Part shown: positions 22,178 through 34,958 of the stretch, piece after piece
Numbering within the stretch: position 1 is the first letter of the stretch
Layout: every line of letters starts with the position of its first letter
Assembly: GCA_905250125.1 (NCBI GenBank)
Contig: CAJNOL010000135.1
Location: forward strand, 175,459 to 239,458
Origin: Rotaria sordida
Lineage: Eukaryota > Rotifera > Eurotatoria > Philodinida > Philodinidae
Reading direction: 5' to 3'
DNA: 64,000 bases
The notes under the pieces: generated by a model
What the model was told of the DNA's origin: nothing
Database searches by the model: none
Seen by the model: the letters and a program-made list of their open reading frames with translations, nothing else
Made by a program: the position numbers and the translations under genes

Positions 22178-24253
22178 TTAACATTTTCCACATAAATGAA
22201 GGCATTCAAAGGCAAATGTTTCACTTTCTTCACATAATTGTTGATTTTCAATAGTACAGATTTCAGAATTAACATCCGATTGAGCACAATCAACTAGCAA
22301 AAATATAAATAAAGAGAAATATTTGATAGAAACAGAATAATTAACTATACCATTTTCACATTCACGACCGTTAGTATTTTCTAAACAATAGCAAAAACAA
22401 CCATCTTCTGTTTCTGGTGTACCACCATTTTGACAATTAAGAACACAACTTGACGAGGAAGATGTTGTTGTTGTTGTTGTAATTTCTAGAAAAGCACAAT
22501 TTCAAAAATGAAAATAAACGATATATTTTTAGCTATAACGAGATGTCAAACTAGTTGGACTAGTCATTGTAGTAGTAATTGCTGTCGTTGTTGCTGTCAT
22601 TGTTGTTGTTGTTATTGTTGTTGTTGTTACTAGTATAAACAAAAGATAAAAAATCGTATCGACCTATTCGTTTACGTATCCATACCTAGAGGACTGAGAG
22701 CGAATTCGGTCCCGAATCCATTACATTTATCAGCAGCACAGAAATATGTTTCTAAGCCGTTATGACTACCAATAGAATTCGAAGGTCCACAAGTCCACCA
22801 ACAACAACGTCGTTCGATGATGGCTATTTATCTTATTCGTAAAAGATTAACTTTTGTTTGTTTCTAATCACTTACTTTGATCATTAGGGTTTCGGTATAC
22901 CATACAACTTGGACAATTGTTTGATACAGATGAACCTTCTCTACCACACTCTGGNNNNNNNNNNNNNNNNNNNNNNNNNNNNNNNNNNNNNNNNNNNNNN
23001 NNNNNNNNNNNNNNNNNNNNNNNNNNNNNNNNNNNNNNNNNNNNNNNNNNNNNNNNNNNNNNNNNNNNNNNNNNNNNNNNNNNNNNNNNNNNNNNNNNNN
23101 NNNNNNNNNNNNNNNNNNNNNNNNNNNNNNNNNNNNNNNNNNNNNNNNNNNNNNNNNNNNNNNNNNNNNNNNNNNNNNNNNNNNNNNNNNNNNNNNTTTT
23201 TTTCTAATCACTCACTTTGATCATGAGGGTTTCGGTATACCATACAACTCGGACAATTGGCTGATACAGATGAACCTTCTCTACCACAATTTGGTCCTGA
23301 ACATTCATAACATTCAAATGATGTCTGTATCGTAGTGGTCACAGTTGTAGTGGAAGTAGTTGTTAGTGTTGTTGTTATGGTAGGTAATGTAGCAATCATG
23401 GCATTAATCGAATCCAAGTCTTGAATGAAACAGTTCTAATTTTGTTCATCTGTTCAACTAATTAGTTACCTGCTTCACCAGTAAGTACTTTTTCTGCACC
23501 AATTCCATTACATTGATTTGATGAACAAAAATATGCTTTTCGTCCATCGTAGTCATCAATAGTACCTGGTGATCCACAACCTGATTTACAACATCGTCGA
23601 ACAACATTATCTTAATATTTCAAAGAAGAAAGTTCTTGTTCGAGTTCTTCGTTTCACAAATGTACTTACTGCCGTCATTTGCATTAAGGTAAACTATACA
23701 TGTTTGACAATCTGAAACTAGTGTTGCCTCGTTAACAGCACAATCTGGATTATGCGCAGTACAATCAAAACAATGTAATGATGATCTTGTCTCTTTTCGT
23801 GCTGTTCTTAAATGAATTCGTTTGTGAGGTTTTTCTTTTTTAATAACTGAAATTACTTCTATTATTGATAATAAAAATACTGAATAACTTTACCTAAAAG
23901 CTGCGAATCTGAATGAATACCATTGCATCTATCTTTCGAACAAAAGTATGCTTTATGACTATTTTTATTATTATTACAATCATCCAAACAACAGCTTCTC
24001 ACTATTGTACCTTTTTAAACATTTTGATAATCAATTTCATTAGAATTAATTGAAATATCTTTTTTTCCTTACCATTATTGTTTTCATTTTGATAGGTCAT
24101 ACATTTTCCAGCACAATCAACGATATGATGAGTATTTCCATGTCCACAAGATTGATCTCCTGAACATTCATAGCATTTCAAACTTTTACAAATAGTTGGA
24201 TAAGTTATGAAAGCGGCAAACAGTAGAATAACCACAGCTGGAGATAGTATCAT
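22178..24253 (-). CDS. Modular secreted protein: Ly6/uPAR-like domains, EGF-like, ShKT-like
   Basis: Exons read at 24253-24073, 24010-23894, 23846-23670, 23610-23470, 23419-23216, [gap], 22954-22876, 22823-22686, 22629-22540, 22485-22351 and 22293-22178. All joins are phase 1. A signal peptide (AVVILLFAAFITYPTICKS) precedes repeated cysteine-rich halves: SLKCYECSGDQSCG..., SCCLDDC...YFCSKDRCNG; HCFDCTAHNPDCA..., RRCCKSGC...YFCSSNQCNG; ECYECSGPNCG... and RRCCWWTCG...YFCAADKCNG. This is the two-exon layout of Ly6/uPAR three-finger domains. Thr-rich linkers (TTTLTTTSTTTVTTT) follow. The C-terminus has an EGF-like module (CQNGGTPETEDGCFC) and a six-cysteine end with C-x9-C-x7-C-x9-C-x3-C-x2-C spacing, like an ShKT domain (FECLHLCGKC). 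It is probably extracellular; ligand unknown. One unit is lost in the assembly gap. Confidence 0.82.
22955..23196. other. Assembly gap (N run)
   Basis: 242 unknown bases. They fall inside the Ly6/EGF gene, between two near-identical copies of the same exon, so the gap probably hides a second-half Ly6 exon and a Thr-rich exon start. The gap size may not be real. Confidence 0.99.
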
Positions 24254-24389
24254 ATTTTTCTTTCGGGACTGAAGTAGTCGATTCTTATAAGTTGTCTTAT
24301 TTTATTAATAAAATACTAAGCTCCACCTCCATTTTATTTTTCTCTTTTATCAAGAATATGAAAAAAAAAACATTTTTATTGACAAACAC

Positions 24390-27300
24390 TTAAGAAAGTG
24401 TAGCTTGACTGTCTTCTTCAGTTTCACTTTCTTCCTCTTCAACAGGTAATAAGACACCTGGTTGAAGACTATAACTTGATTGTTCAGGCTCTGTTGTAAT
24501 TGTAATTGGTTCTTCCTGAGGTGGTGGTGCTTCATTATGTGGAAGTCGATGTTTTTTTATTTTACCAGTTTTACTATCCGGATGCCATAATTCTGGTGAC
24601 CAAACATCAGGCACATTATTACCATCAGCATTAGTATCAGCAACACTTTGAATATAATTTGTATAAGTCGTAGTTGATTTATTTTCGTTGTCAGCAGGTG
24701 ATGGTGTTGATGGCTAGAGAAGAAATCGAAATATGTTTATTTTCAATTAAATCAATAACCGTCTACATATAGCAAAGATAAGCTTTTCAATTATTTCCAT
24801 TACAAGACACATATAGTCTATAGGGTCATAGAGTATTCTTGTTTATCAAATTATTTAGGATCATTTCAAGTAACCGAAGCTTTTGATATGAAATGAAAAT
24901 TAAAGGAGGATTTACACTAGTTGAGTAATATCTGATTTCAGTATCTTTCTCATAAAAAAAAAGCGCACACGTGAAAATATTTAGCGATCCTGTTCTATAT
25001 CTCACTCGCATTCTTTTTCGAACTTTGGAAATGTATTTATCATACACTGAGATGTCTATGAATGATCCAAAGCTTATGAATGTACATCATAATTGACATA
25101 AGAATTCAGTTGAATTTGGAATGCGTGAATTAATTTTAAAAAAGTCTCTTAAATAAAAAAAAATTTATACTAGGAATAAATCTCTATAAACAAGATGAAC
25201 TAATTGATTTAGACAAGAGTTCACAAAATAAAGTCATATTAAACACCATAAAAAAAAATGTTAATGTTTTCTCTGGTTTGTTTTTCTTTTACTGTATTAT
25301 CAAAAAATTTACCAAGAATGATTATGTATCATATACCATTAATTGTAGTATTAAGACAATAAATTTAACTTTCAATTTCATTAGCCCTTACAATCATTGA
25401 TTATGCTCTAATATCACAATTATAAGACACACATGTGATGCAATTCACCCTTGTTTTTAAAAATCGTCCACATCAACTCCCTGCTCGTTTGAATAAATAC
25501 TTTAAAAAAAGAATAACATTTTTTCAAAAACTTTCACCAATCATTCAATGTCCCTATGTCTCAGAAATAAAATAGTGAGGGTATGGATTTTCGCTTTACT
25601 CACATCTGTATCACCACATCTCGTTTTTTTCTTTACAGAATTATAAAACATTATTCCAATCTCAACTAAAATGTTAAACTCACTTGTTACGTGTATAAAT
25701 AAAAATGATTCGTAAAGATGAAATATGGCTTTACAAAAAAAGTCAACTTACTTTATCCATTAATGGTGCAATTAATCGTTCCATAGCAGCTGTTAAACGT
25801 AGTTCTTTTTCTAAATTGATTATTTTTTCCAATATTGTATTTTTTGTATTTAATTTTCGAACTTCATTTCGAATTTCTTGTACTATTGGAACATCTTGAC
25901 TTAGATTACAATGATAAGCTTCCAATGCTTCTTTTAATGATCTAATAAAAGAGAAAGTTTTGTTTTGTTTTGTTTTTTTATTGAAAAATTTTCTTCTTTC
26001 TTCTTACTGAACAACAGCAGGTTCTTTTTCAACTAAATATCGACTTTGTAATGTATCAATAATATCTTCACTTGTTTTTTCTAATAGAACAAGAGCATTT
26101 GGTGATGCTGCTCGTACTAATGAACTTTTATCATATCGAACAGCCCATAAAAGAACATTTCGACATTTTGCATTTGTCATTCCATATAAACCAAGTGCTA
26201 AATATATTATTAAAAGAAAACAATATATATATATATATATATATTTGAAATATTTCAAGAAATTTACCTTCAACAGCTGAATATCGAACTTTTTCAATTG
26301 GATCAAATTCAATACGATCAATAAGTAAATTTCTTATTGTTTCATCACGTAATTGTAATTTATATGTTGTACGACATGCATGATCACGTACACTAACATG
26401 ATCATCTTTAAAACATTTTAAATATGGTTGCATTAATTTAGCTGTTAAAACACCTGAAAAAATATTTTTATTAATAGAAACAAAATGGTAAAAATATTAA
26501 ATATTTCAATAAACAAACCAAGATAACCAATAAGTTTAAGTGCTTCAACACGATCTTGCCAATGATGACTTTGTAAACGTAAAACAACTTCTTCATGCAC
26601 TGCTTGACCACAACCACATTTACCTAATGCTTGACCAGCTACACGGCGTACACTACTATTCATATCTTGCCACATAAGATGAATTAATTTTTGTGTTATA
26701 TCCTATTTAAAATATTTTATTTTAAGAAAAAAAAAAATTTTTTTTTGTTAAAATTGTTTACTTTATTTGGTCGAGATTTAAGTAATGGAAATAGTTTACA
26801 AGCAACTATTCGATCATTAGCATCAGCAGAATTTAAATATTCACCGGCTAAACTATGTACGAGATTCTATCGAAGATACAAAAAAAAAAAAGGAATAAAT
26901 TTTTAATTCAATTTTTATTTTTATTTACCGTTCGTTGACTTAATTTAGCTAATGCAAGAATAAGTTGTTCACGTGTTAATTCATCTTCAGCGTCAAAATA
27001 ATTTTTTAATAATTCATGTATTACATCTGATGTTGAGTAACTAAGACTAGCTAAACATTGTGCAGCTGTTAATTTATCATCAGGATTACCATTAGCAACA
27101 CAAGAACGAAGAATATTTTCTACCTAAGTAGCAGATGAAAATATTTTAATAAAAAAACTTCTTTGTTTTTTCTTTTAATTTCAAATAATACTTGTGGAGA
27201 AAAACGATGTAATGTAACAAGTGCAATAGCAGCAGCTGTTCGTACACGTTCTTGAGAATCATTAAGTAAAGATTCAATAGATTGAAGTAATTTTTCAGGA

Positions 27301-30300
27301 AGAAGATGAACTTTTAAACCGAGATCTATATCACAAAAAGGCGCTTTTTATAGCATTTAAACCTTTTTGTTTTTAGTACCTATTTCTTTTTGAGTAAGAT
27401 ATTGAGCAGCTCGACTACAAACAACAATAGCAGTAAAACGAATCTATCCAAAAAACAAAAATTTAAATATAATATTTATTAATCACACACACAAAAAAAA
27501 GAAACAAACATGTGGATGAATATCATGTAAATCTTGATATAATTCTTCAACATCAGCATCAAGCCATTGGCTACCAACTTGCCATTTACGTCTCCATTCT
27601 TAAACATAATAACAAAAAAAATCTATATCTTAGATAAATATTCTAAAATATTTACCTTCAATAATTCGACTAATAGTTGTATTTGATTTTAATATTTGAT
27701 GCAATCGGGAATCTGGTGTTGTTGGCATAAGCCATGAAAGTGATAAATCACTAACATCCGGTGGTCGAGGTGGATGCTAGAAGATATAGAAAAAGATTTG
27801 TTTCTTTCTTTTTTTTTATATATTTAACTTTATTTTAATATTAAAATTAGTTCAAGCAAAAGAAGAAGAAGAAGGAGAGATACTAAGAACACATAAAATA
27901 ACAAAAAAACCTGAGCAAAAAAAGCTTGAATTGCTGCTGCTCTATTGATTTCATGATCTGACATGGGCATTTGCAGGTGAGAACTCTAAAAATTAGTGCA
28001 AAAAAAAATGTGATTTTGTGTAAAGACACATTTAATTTGTGCTAGAAATGTATATAGGAATATTCGAATAGGATAGGTAAATTTTTTGTGATAAAAATAC
28101 CATATCTTTGACTTCAGGTAAAGCTTTCCAACGACGAAAACCTCGTGCTGGTTTTCGTCGATCAAATGCAGCTGATGAATCAATTTGAAGTGCTAAATTA
28201 AATTAATAATTAATTATTCTAATATTAACAATAAAATTTTTTTACTTGTAGCAATTGAATCAGGATCAGGTGGAAGTTGTTTTTGAAGAACTTTATCAAA
28301 TTGAAGTTTATCCGAAAGAACAATAGCACCAGGTTCATCTGTTGGTTTATGAATATTATTACCTAAATAGATATTATTTGTTTTCTTTCCTTTGATTATA
28401 TATGAAATAATGTCTTGGTTTTTTTTTACCAAGAAGCATTGCTTGTTCATATGGATGATCTGTTCGATAGACTGTACTTAATATTTTATTTGACATTATA
28501 TCATAAAATGATGTTTCACGACGTATTGCTGTATTTCCAGTAATTATTTGTTGAGATGGACGAGTATGTGATGCTGCTAATTGAAAATAGAATATTTAAT
28601 TATTAAAAAAAAAAAATTAGATATTTTTTAAATCGTTTTTACCATCTTCTTTTTTCTCTTTTGCTCGTCGTCGTAAACCTCGTGGTAAACGATAAAGTGG
28701 AATTTCTCGTTTAGGTATATCAGCATCTGTTTCTGGTATTTGACTTTGTAATCTAAATAGAAAGGTGATGTTTAGTAAATATATTAATAAGTATTTTCTG
28801 TTTAACTTTTTTGAATCATGTTCTTCGGCTTTTTTCTCTTCATCATCAGTCGTCGGAACCTAGAAAAATGATTATTATAGAGAAAAAAGAAAACAAGATA
28901 CGAATTCATTCAATCATATTACTAGTTCCATTTCTTGTGGATTTGGTAATTTTGTGATGTTATATGTTTTTTTTAAATATTCAATTAATCGAGCTCGACG
29001 ATCATCTATAAATAAAATCAAGTACATAGAATTTGATCTAATCTTAAATTATAAATGTTTAAGGTCAGAATATGTGTTAATAAAGATTAATGTTTAAATT
29101 TAAAATAAACAATACTCTTCAGATCGATTTCAAAATATAATATTTATCTTTTTCTCCACAAGAAAACTTTCTTACGAGGGAAGTCTTCCAACTAATAAAT
29201 TACTTTTGACTCATGACTATGTGCATTATGTAGACTCGAGCGATATATAAGACACACTATTATCATAGTTGTATCTTAGGAAATTCGAAAATCAATTTTT
29301 CTGTTACCACAGAACTCATTTAAAAAATACCGTATTTCTGCAGCAATATACTAAGGAAACGAATTCTCTTCAGAGTATTCATAGCTCATTTTGGTCTACA
29401 TAATACATACAGTCTCAACTCAAAAGCGATCTATCAGTTGGAAAACTTCCCTTGTCTAGTTTTGACTAGTGACTATTAAAAGAAATCCTATCAAAAAAAA
29501 AACAATGTTGTTCCCTATGTTTTTAATTCGATCAAAAAAATTGAGTTTATTAATTATTCACTAAACAGAAGAACTATATGACTTGCTAAATCTAGACTTA
29601 AGTTGTGAGAATTTAAATTCATGTCGATAAATTGATAGTTACATTCAAACAACATCTATCTACTTACCATCATGAACATGTTTTAAAATAATAAATTTAG
29701 CTGTATTTTCATCCATATGTTCAAACATATATTTATCCCAATTTCGTTCCATTTGAGCAAAATCTTTTTCAGCTATAATTCGTGCTTGTTTTTCAATATT
29801 ATCATGACCGCGTCGTATTCCACTTGTAGTTTCACTAGTTTCTTCTGGTGATTCTGATCTTGTAGTAGGTGTTGAATGATCATCTATAATTTCTTCTTTA
29901 GATTCTTGAATATGTTCATCATAATCATCAATTTCAGTCATATAAAAAAGTGGTTGTCGTGGTCGAAATTTTACTGGTTCAATTGAAATTGGTTTTTGTG
30001 CTAGCATTCGACGTGCATGTTCCCATCTTGCTTTAGATAGAGTTAATGGAACAATTGGTTGTAAACGATGAGGTGGTCGTGGCGAACTACTTATTTCACG
30101 ATTTGGAGTATATAATGATCGACCATTATAATTTGTAAATGATATAGTTGATGGACAAATCTTTTGTACAACATCAGTATTAAATTCAAGACCACTACTA
30201 ACAAATGAAAGTAGATTTGATTGAACTGGTTTTTTATCATTTAAAAATGGATTAGGTTTTATTAATTTCTAATAAAAAAACAAAACAAAAAGATTAAAAA

Positions 30301-30404
30301 TTTATATATTAAGAAAAAATAAATAATAGTATTGTTGCTTCTTTTTTTTTCTTTACTTCCGGAATAGGAATATTTGGTAAAGATTTTATCTTTGTTGTTG
30401 TCAT
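24390..30404 (-). CDS. HEATR4: HEAT-repeat protein, HEATR4-like
   Basis: Large gene of about 20 exons. The first is 30404-30357 (MTTTKIKSLPNIPIPE), then 30268-29668 and 29005-28923, with the last at 24713-24390. The N-terminal third is charged and low in structure (HRLQPIVPLTLSKARWEHAR; IAEKDFAQMERNWDKYMFEH). The middle and C-terminal exons carry tandem HEAT helices, for example ERVRTAAAIALVTLHRFSPQ, DDKLTAAQCLASLSYS, VRRVAGQALGKCGCGQAVHE, HHWQDRVEALKLIGYLG, KVRYSAVEALGLYGMTNAKC and LVRAASPNALVLLEKT. A helical segment and an acidic tail with PDVWSPELWHPDSKTGKIKK follow. HEAT arrays are protein-binding scaffolds. The overall order and the E-W-R-R-K-W region suggest HEATR4, a poorly characterised conserved animal protein. 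The name is from memory and needs an alignment. It is divergent from the PARP-domain gene. Confidence 0.72.
29170..29470. mobile_element. MITE-like inverted-repeat element in HEATR4-like intron
   Basis: The left arm GAGGGAAGTCTTCCAACTAA (about 29176) and the reverse complement of the right arm (AAGGGAAGTTTTCCAACTGA, about 29453) match. Pairing continues through ATGTGCATTATGTAGACTC versus CTGTATGTATTATGTAGACC. Its interior contains AATACCGTATTTCTGCAGCA. A partial copy lies at 44650-44825. Confidence 0.7.
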
Positions 30405-30693
30405 TAAATAGGAAGATGATTTTTGATTAATATAAAAATTTATTTTTATTTATAATTGTAATAACAAGAATCTATTTTCAATTCATTTTTATTCAAGTTA
30501 CCTTAGTAAATCCTCTACTCTACTTTTAAAATAAGAATTATTGGTCATTATACACCAATCTCTATCGTCAGAACGAAATATGACGTCATGTATACGTACA
30601 TCTGTTGTCACCAAATAAATTACGCAAGACTAAACCAAATTTTTATTTTCTTTTTTTTATACAATTGATGAAATTTATTTTTGTTTTAAGATA
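30405..30693. promoter_or_regulatory. Divergent promoter with CRE palindrome
   Basis: 289 bp lie between the start codons of the HEATR4-like (-) and PARP-domain (+) genes. At 30581-30588 is a perfect TGACGTCA, the cAMP-response element consensus, followed by a TATACGTA-like palindrome. It probably works for both genes. Confidence 0.5.
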
Positions 30694-33600
30694 ATGACCG
30701 ATAGAATGGATACTAGTATGGAATATCCGTCATTTGATCTTCAATCAACTCATCTTTCATTTGAGGTAGAATTTCTTCATTACATTCACAAAAGAGAAAT
30801 TAATAAAACACGAAATTTAATTAATTTCTTCTTTTTTTTTTTTTTGTTCATTTAGGAACGACGATGGTTATTCAAACAATATTATTTATATAAATTAGAT
30901 AATTTAATACAACAAATTGGTGCTCTTCACAAAGCAATTCAGGGATATCAACAATGTAGGTAGATATTTTAAAATATATGTTTGTTGTTCTTTTATTAAA
31001 ATCAGAAAAAATATCTAAATTAATTATTTCAAAATATCATAGTTTAATTAATAAATTTTATTTACGAAAACTAATAAATAATCTTTAGGAAAATTATAAT
31101 TTGTTTATTTTCTAAACAAAATCAGTAGGAATATTCTGAATTAGTTCTAATTCAAGTCTTGTTAATAGAGACCAACAAAATTTCATTATCTATGTGTCTG
31201 AATTTTAATGATCTGAAGTTTTTACTATTAGAAAAAAAACAATGAAATAGAAAGTATTAATAGATATAAAAGACAATATTTTCCACTGAAGGTATTTTCT
31301 CAATCATTGAATAGTACTTCGAAAATTATATCATGTTGGATTCAATCATCATTTTTCATGAAAATTTTAAGATCAAAATTAGAATCCTAGGAGACAAAGA
31401 TGAATGATTCAATAACACTATCATGATGTATTTTCTATAAACATTTGACTTCACCTAAACGCCATGAGTATTGCAAATGTGAGGAGGATCGAAGAGGCAA
31501 TCCCATTCTCTTCTCTCGTCTCCGTCAATTCCGACGGTCTCGGGACATTCCTACTAAAATGAATAATGAAAATTGTTATTTTTTATTGAATTTTCCAATC
31601 AGAATAATTAATTTAAAATGCTATTTAGTTTCTATCATACCAGCATCATTATCATCTTCATCTATGATAGCAGAAGTACGCTTGGATGACAAACATCCGC
31701 TATATTATGTTTGTATTATAAATTTTTTTTTTCTATAATTTTTCTACTAAATTTTTTTTGTTATTTAATTAGTCATCTGTTGTAAATGGTCGTACAGATA
31801 ATCAAATAGATCAATTTCGTCTTCATTATCAACAACTATTTCAATTAGTATTTAATGATTTATGTACAGATTTAAATTATCGTATATTCATTATTATAAT
31901 TGAAGGATTTATTTTCTATTCATCTCAAACGGCAGTAAGAATCTAATAAAAATTTTATTAAAACAGAAAGAAAAACTGTTCAATATATTCATTAAATTTA
32001 GATTTATATTTCTAGAAACAATATAAATCATTATTAACACATGAAATGCATAGATGTTTATCATCATTTGATATATATATACGATCACGTTCATCAAAAC
32101 TAATTAATCTTTTATCATTTCTAACACAATTATCAATTTCATCATATACAATTGTTCATACACATTATGAAAATAATATTGGTATACTTTTTCAACTTTT
32201 ACCTAAAATTCAATATTATTTAACTCCAACAACAGAATATAATTCAATAATAGCTGTTGATCAATATGCTAAACATATTATTTCACCTGAAGAACTTCGT
32301 TTTATTGATTATACTATGAATTTAAAAAATAAATCTTATACAGGATTTGTACAGAAAACACCAACAAATGATACTCCTGTGACATTTGGATTTAATCTGA
32401 ATGGATTAATAAGAGGGAAAAATGGATCCACGACACCTTTTCCACTTCCTTTTCAAGTTTATCATTCATTACCAATTATATATCCATATGATAATAGTAA
32501 GTCAAAAACAATAAATACGTTATATAGAACAAAAAAACAACATGATGGATGATTTTTTTGTTTCTTTTCATATCTTTAGATATGATATATAGTCAAAAAT
32601 ATCCTGTATTTTGGACAGGTGATGGTCATACAAATGAAAATAATAATGCTTTATTTCAAGTGATTACAGTTGAACAAAATTCAGCAGAATTTTTATTTGT
32701 TCAACGATTATTTTATAAAACAGTTGCTGAAACTGATATTAATATCGCATTTGTAAGTATTTATTTAAATTATATAAAAATAAAATAGAAGAATATTAAC
32801 AAGGAAATAATTAGTTTTTCAATATATTTCAATGATCTTTAAAAAAAAATAATGTTTGTAATGAGATTTCTTTATTTTGTTTACTTTCTTGAATTATTTA
32901 ACTGTATAAATCAATAATACCTATTGAAATATATTAAAATGAAAACGCTGAATAGTTCATAAAAGAAGCGAGTTAGAAATCAAAAACAAAATTTATAAAA
33001 ATTTCGGTCGAAAATATATCAAAATAATATTTTCTGAAAATTTTGAGATAAAAATGATCATTATCTTTAAATAAACAATCTTTCTTACATTCGAATCTCA
33101 TTATTTCGTTTACTATATTCTTGATTTAAATAAAATCTAAATCGATTGAACTAGCAAATGATTTCTATCGAACATATTGAATACAAATATAACAGGATCG
33201 AAAAAAACAAATCTAAGAAAAATATTGTTTTTTTTTTTCCATTTAATTGAAAAACAAGGACTGAGAAGATTTTTAAGAATTGACATATTTAGACAGGATT
33301 TACGGTCATTAAGTACATATTGTGAGACTTCGCAAGCTTTAATCTCTGTGTCATAAATAAAATTTTATTTTCCTCCAGGTAAAAAAAAATTTAAAAGTAA
33401 GTACAAAACTGTTCGTGCGTTATCATTCTTTGTTCAACACAACAAGTAATAATGATGTTATTAAATATATTCTTCAAAAGAGCAGAATATGTCTGAGAAA
33501 ATACATTAATTTACTTTGAGAAATCTTCATCTTAAAGTACCTAAAAAGTTCTAATTCTAAAATCTTGAAAAACTTTAATGTTTTTAGTTATATAGTATAA

Positions 33601-34958
33601 AGTTTGAATCAAATTTAGATGATTGAAATATTTTTAGTATTACATAAAAGTTCTTCTCTATTGACTATGACCGATTTGTCATTTGTACATAGTAATACGA
33701 GATAGTAGTTTTACAATTTGGACTATTCGTGTCAATTTTCGAGGTCCTATATAATTGACTTTGTCATTGAGTTTGATAGAGCGCAAAATTGTTTACAAAA
33801 TTATGTGGTTTGAGTCTATCAAATATGTCAACCCAATACGAGTCTATTAGTTAAAAGATTGATTACACTCATTTTGAGTTGACATGTTTGATAGCCTCAA
33901 AACATATAATTTAGTAGAAAATTTTGCGGTCTATCAGACTGAATGACAAAGTCAATTATATAGGACCTCGAAAATTAATGTGAATAATCTAAATAGTGAA
34001 ACCATTTGGTATTATTGTGAATAAAAAATTGATCACAATCAATGAACAAGAACTTTTATCTATAATGAAAATATTTCAATTGTCTAATTTAATATATAAA
34101 CTTTGTACTATGTAACCAAGAAAAATAGGTCAAAGTAAATTAATGTACTGTGTCATGCACGTTCTGCACTGCTTCAGGACGTCTTTAGTAATAGATTTAT
34201 TGCTTGTCATATTAAACAAAGCATGATAACACGCAAACGTATTTTATTTGTTTTTAAACTTTTTTTCTCTTGAAGGAAAAAAAATAAAAAGCTTATTTAT
34301 GACGTAAAGACTAGAGCCTGCAAAATCTCTCTATGTGTACTTCGTGATCATAGATCTTGTCTAAGCATGACAATCATTAAAAATTTTTTTAGCTCTTATT
34401 ATTAAATAGAATGAAAAGAATATTATGTCAGAAACTTGAAACTAACGATCTTTTATTAGAATACGAAATTCAATTTGTTTTGTTTTGGATTAGATTGAAC
34501 GTATAGAAAATCCTCATTTATGGGAAAAATTTTGTGTACATCGTTCATATATGCGACGGAAAAATGATTTAAAAAATCTAAATGAAAATTGGTTGTTTCA
34601 TGGAACAAAGTCTGATAATCATCATCATATAATGGAACATGGTTTTAACCGTTCATATTGTCGTGATTATGTTTATTATGGTCGTGGTGTTTATTTTAGT
34701 CGTTATGCATGTTATTCATGTCATTATAGTGATCGTCAAGATTTATCTTTTCTTTTTTTATGTCGTGTACTTGTTGGTTATCATACAATTGGTAGTAATG
34801 ATATTCGTGTACCATCAAAAATTACTTTATCAAATGGAAAATCTATACAAGCAGATTCAACAACTGATGATAAAACTCCATATACAATTGTTTGTACATT
34901 TCATGATGATCAAAATTATCCAGCATATATTATAACATATATGAATAAAATGAATTAA
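30694..34958 (+). CDS. PARP-domain protein (mono-ADP-ribosyltransferase type)
   Basis: The exons begin at 30694 (MTDRMDTSMEYPSF), about 30857, 31644-31708, about 31773, about 32018, about 32580 and about 34495; the last ends at TAA 34958. Phases agree if exon 2 ends at CAAT|GTAGG. The N-terminal two thirds are helical and unrecognised (LHKAIQGYQQ; LNYRIFIIIIEGFIFYSSQT), followed by a segment with PVFWTGDGHTNENNNALFQV. The last exon is the PARP catalytic core. NENWLFHGTK contains the NAD-binding His, and YGRGVYFSRYACYSCHYSD contains the Tyr. The third triad position, in NYPAYIITY, is hydrophobic instead of Glu. By family knowledge that predicts mono-ADP-ribosylation, as in the PARP10-15 group. 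A 1.7-kb intron (about 32755-34494) carries a large inverted-repeat element. Confidence 0.82.
33241..34411. mobile_element. Long foldback element inside PARP-gene intron
   Basis: Two imperfect arms of about 550-600 bp (33241-33843 and 33868-34411) are inverted copies around a spacer of some 25 bases. Matching landmarks are GAGGTCCTATATAATTGACT in both arms, TTGTTCAACACAACAAGTAA versus TTGTTTAATATGACAAGCAA, and TAAAAGTTCTTCTCTATTGA versus TAAAAGTTCTTGTTCATTGA. No ORF of note. The arms differ at many sites, so it is old. It is not explained by any gene. Confidence 0.75.

Noticed and set aside
22864-23220. ORFs crossing the N run
   Set aside because: They consist of unknown residues; only the flanking exon pieces are real.
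34639-34935. Second-frame ORF over the PARP catalytic exon
   Set aside because: Shadow of the PARP frame (Val/Ile/His-rich).
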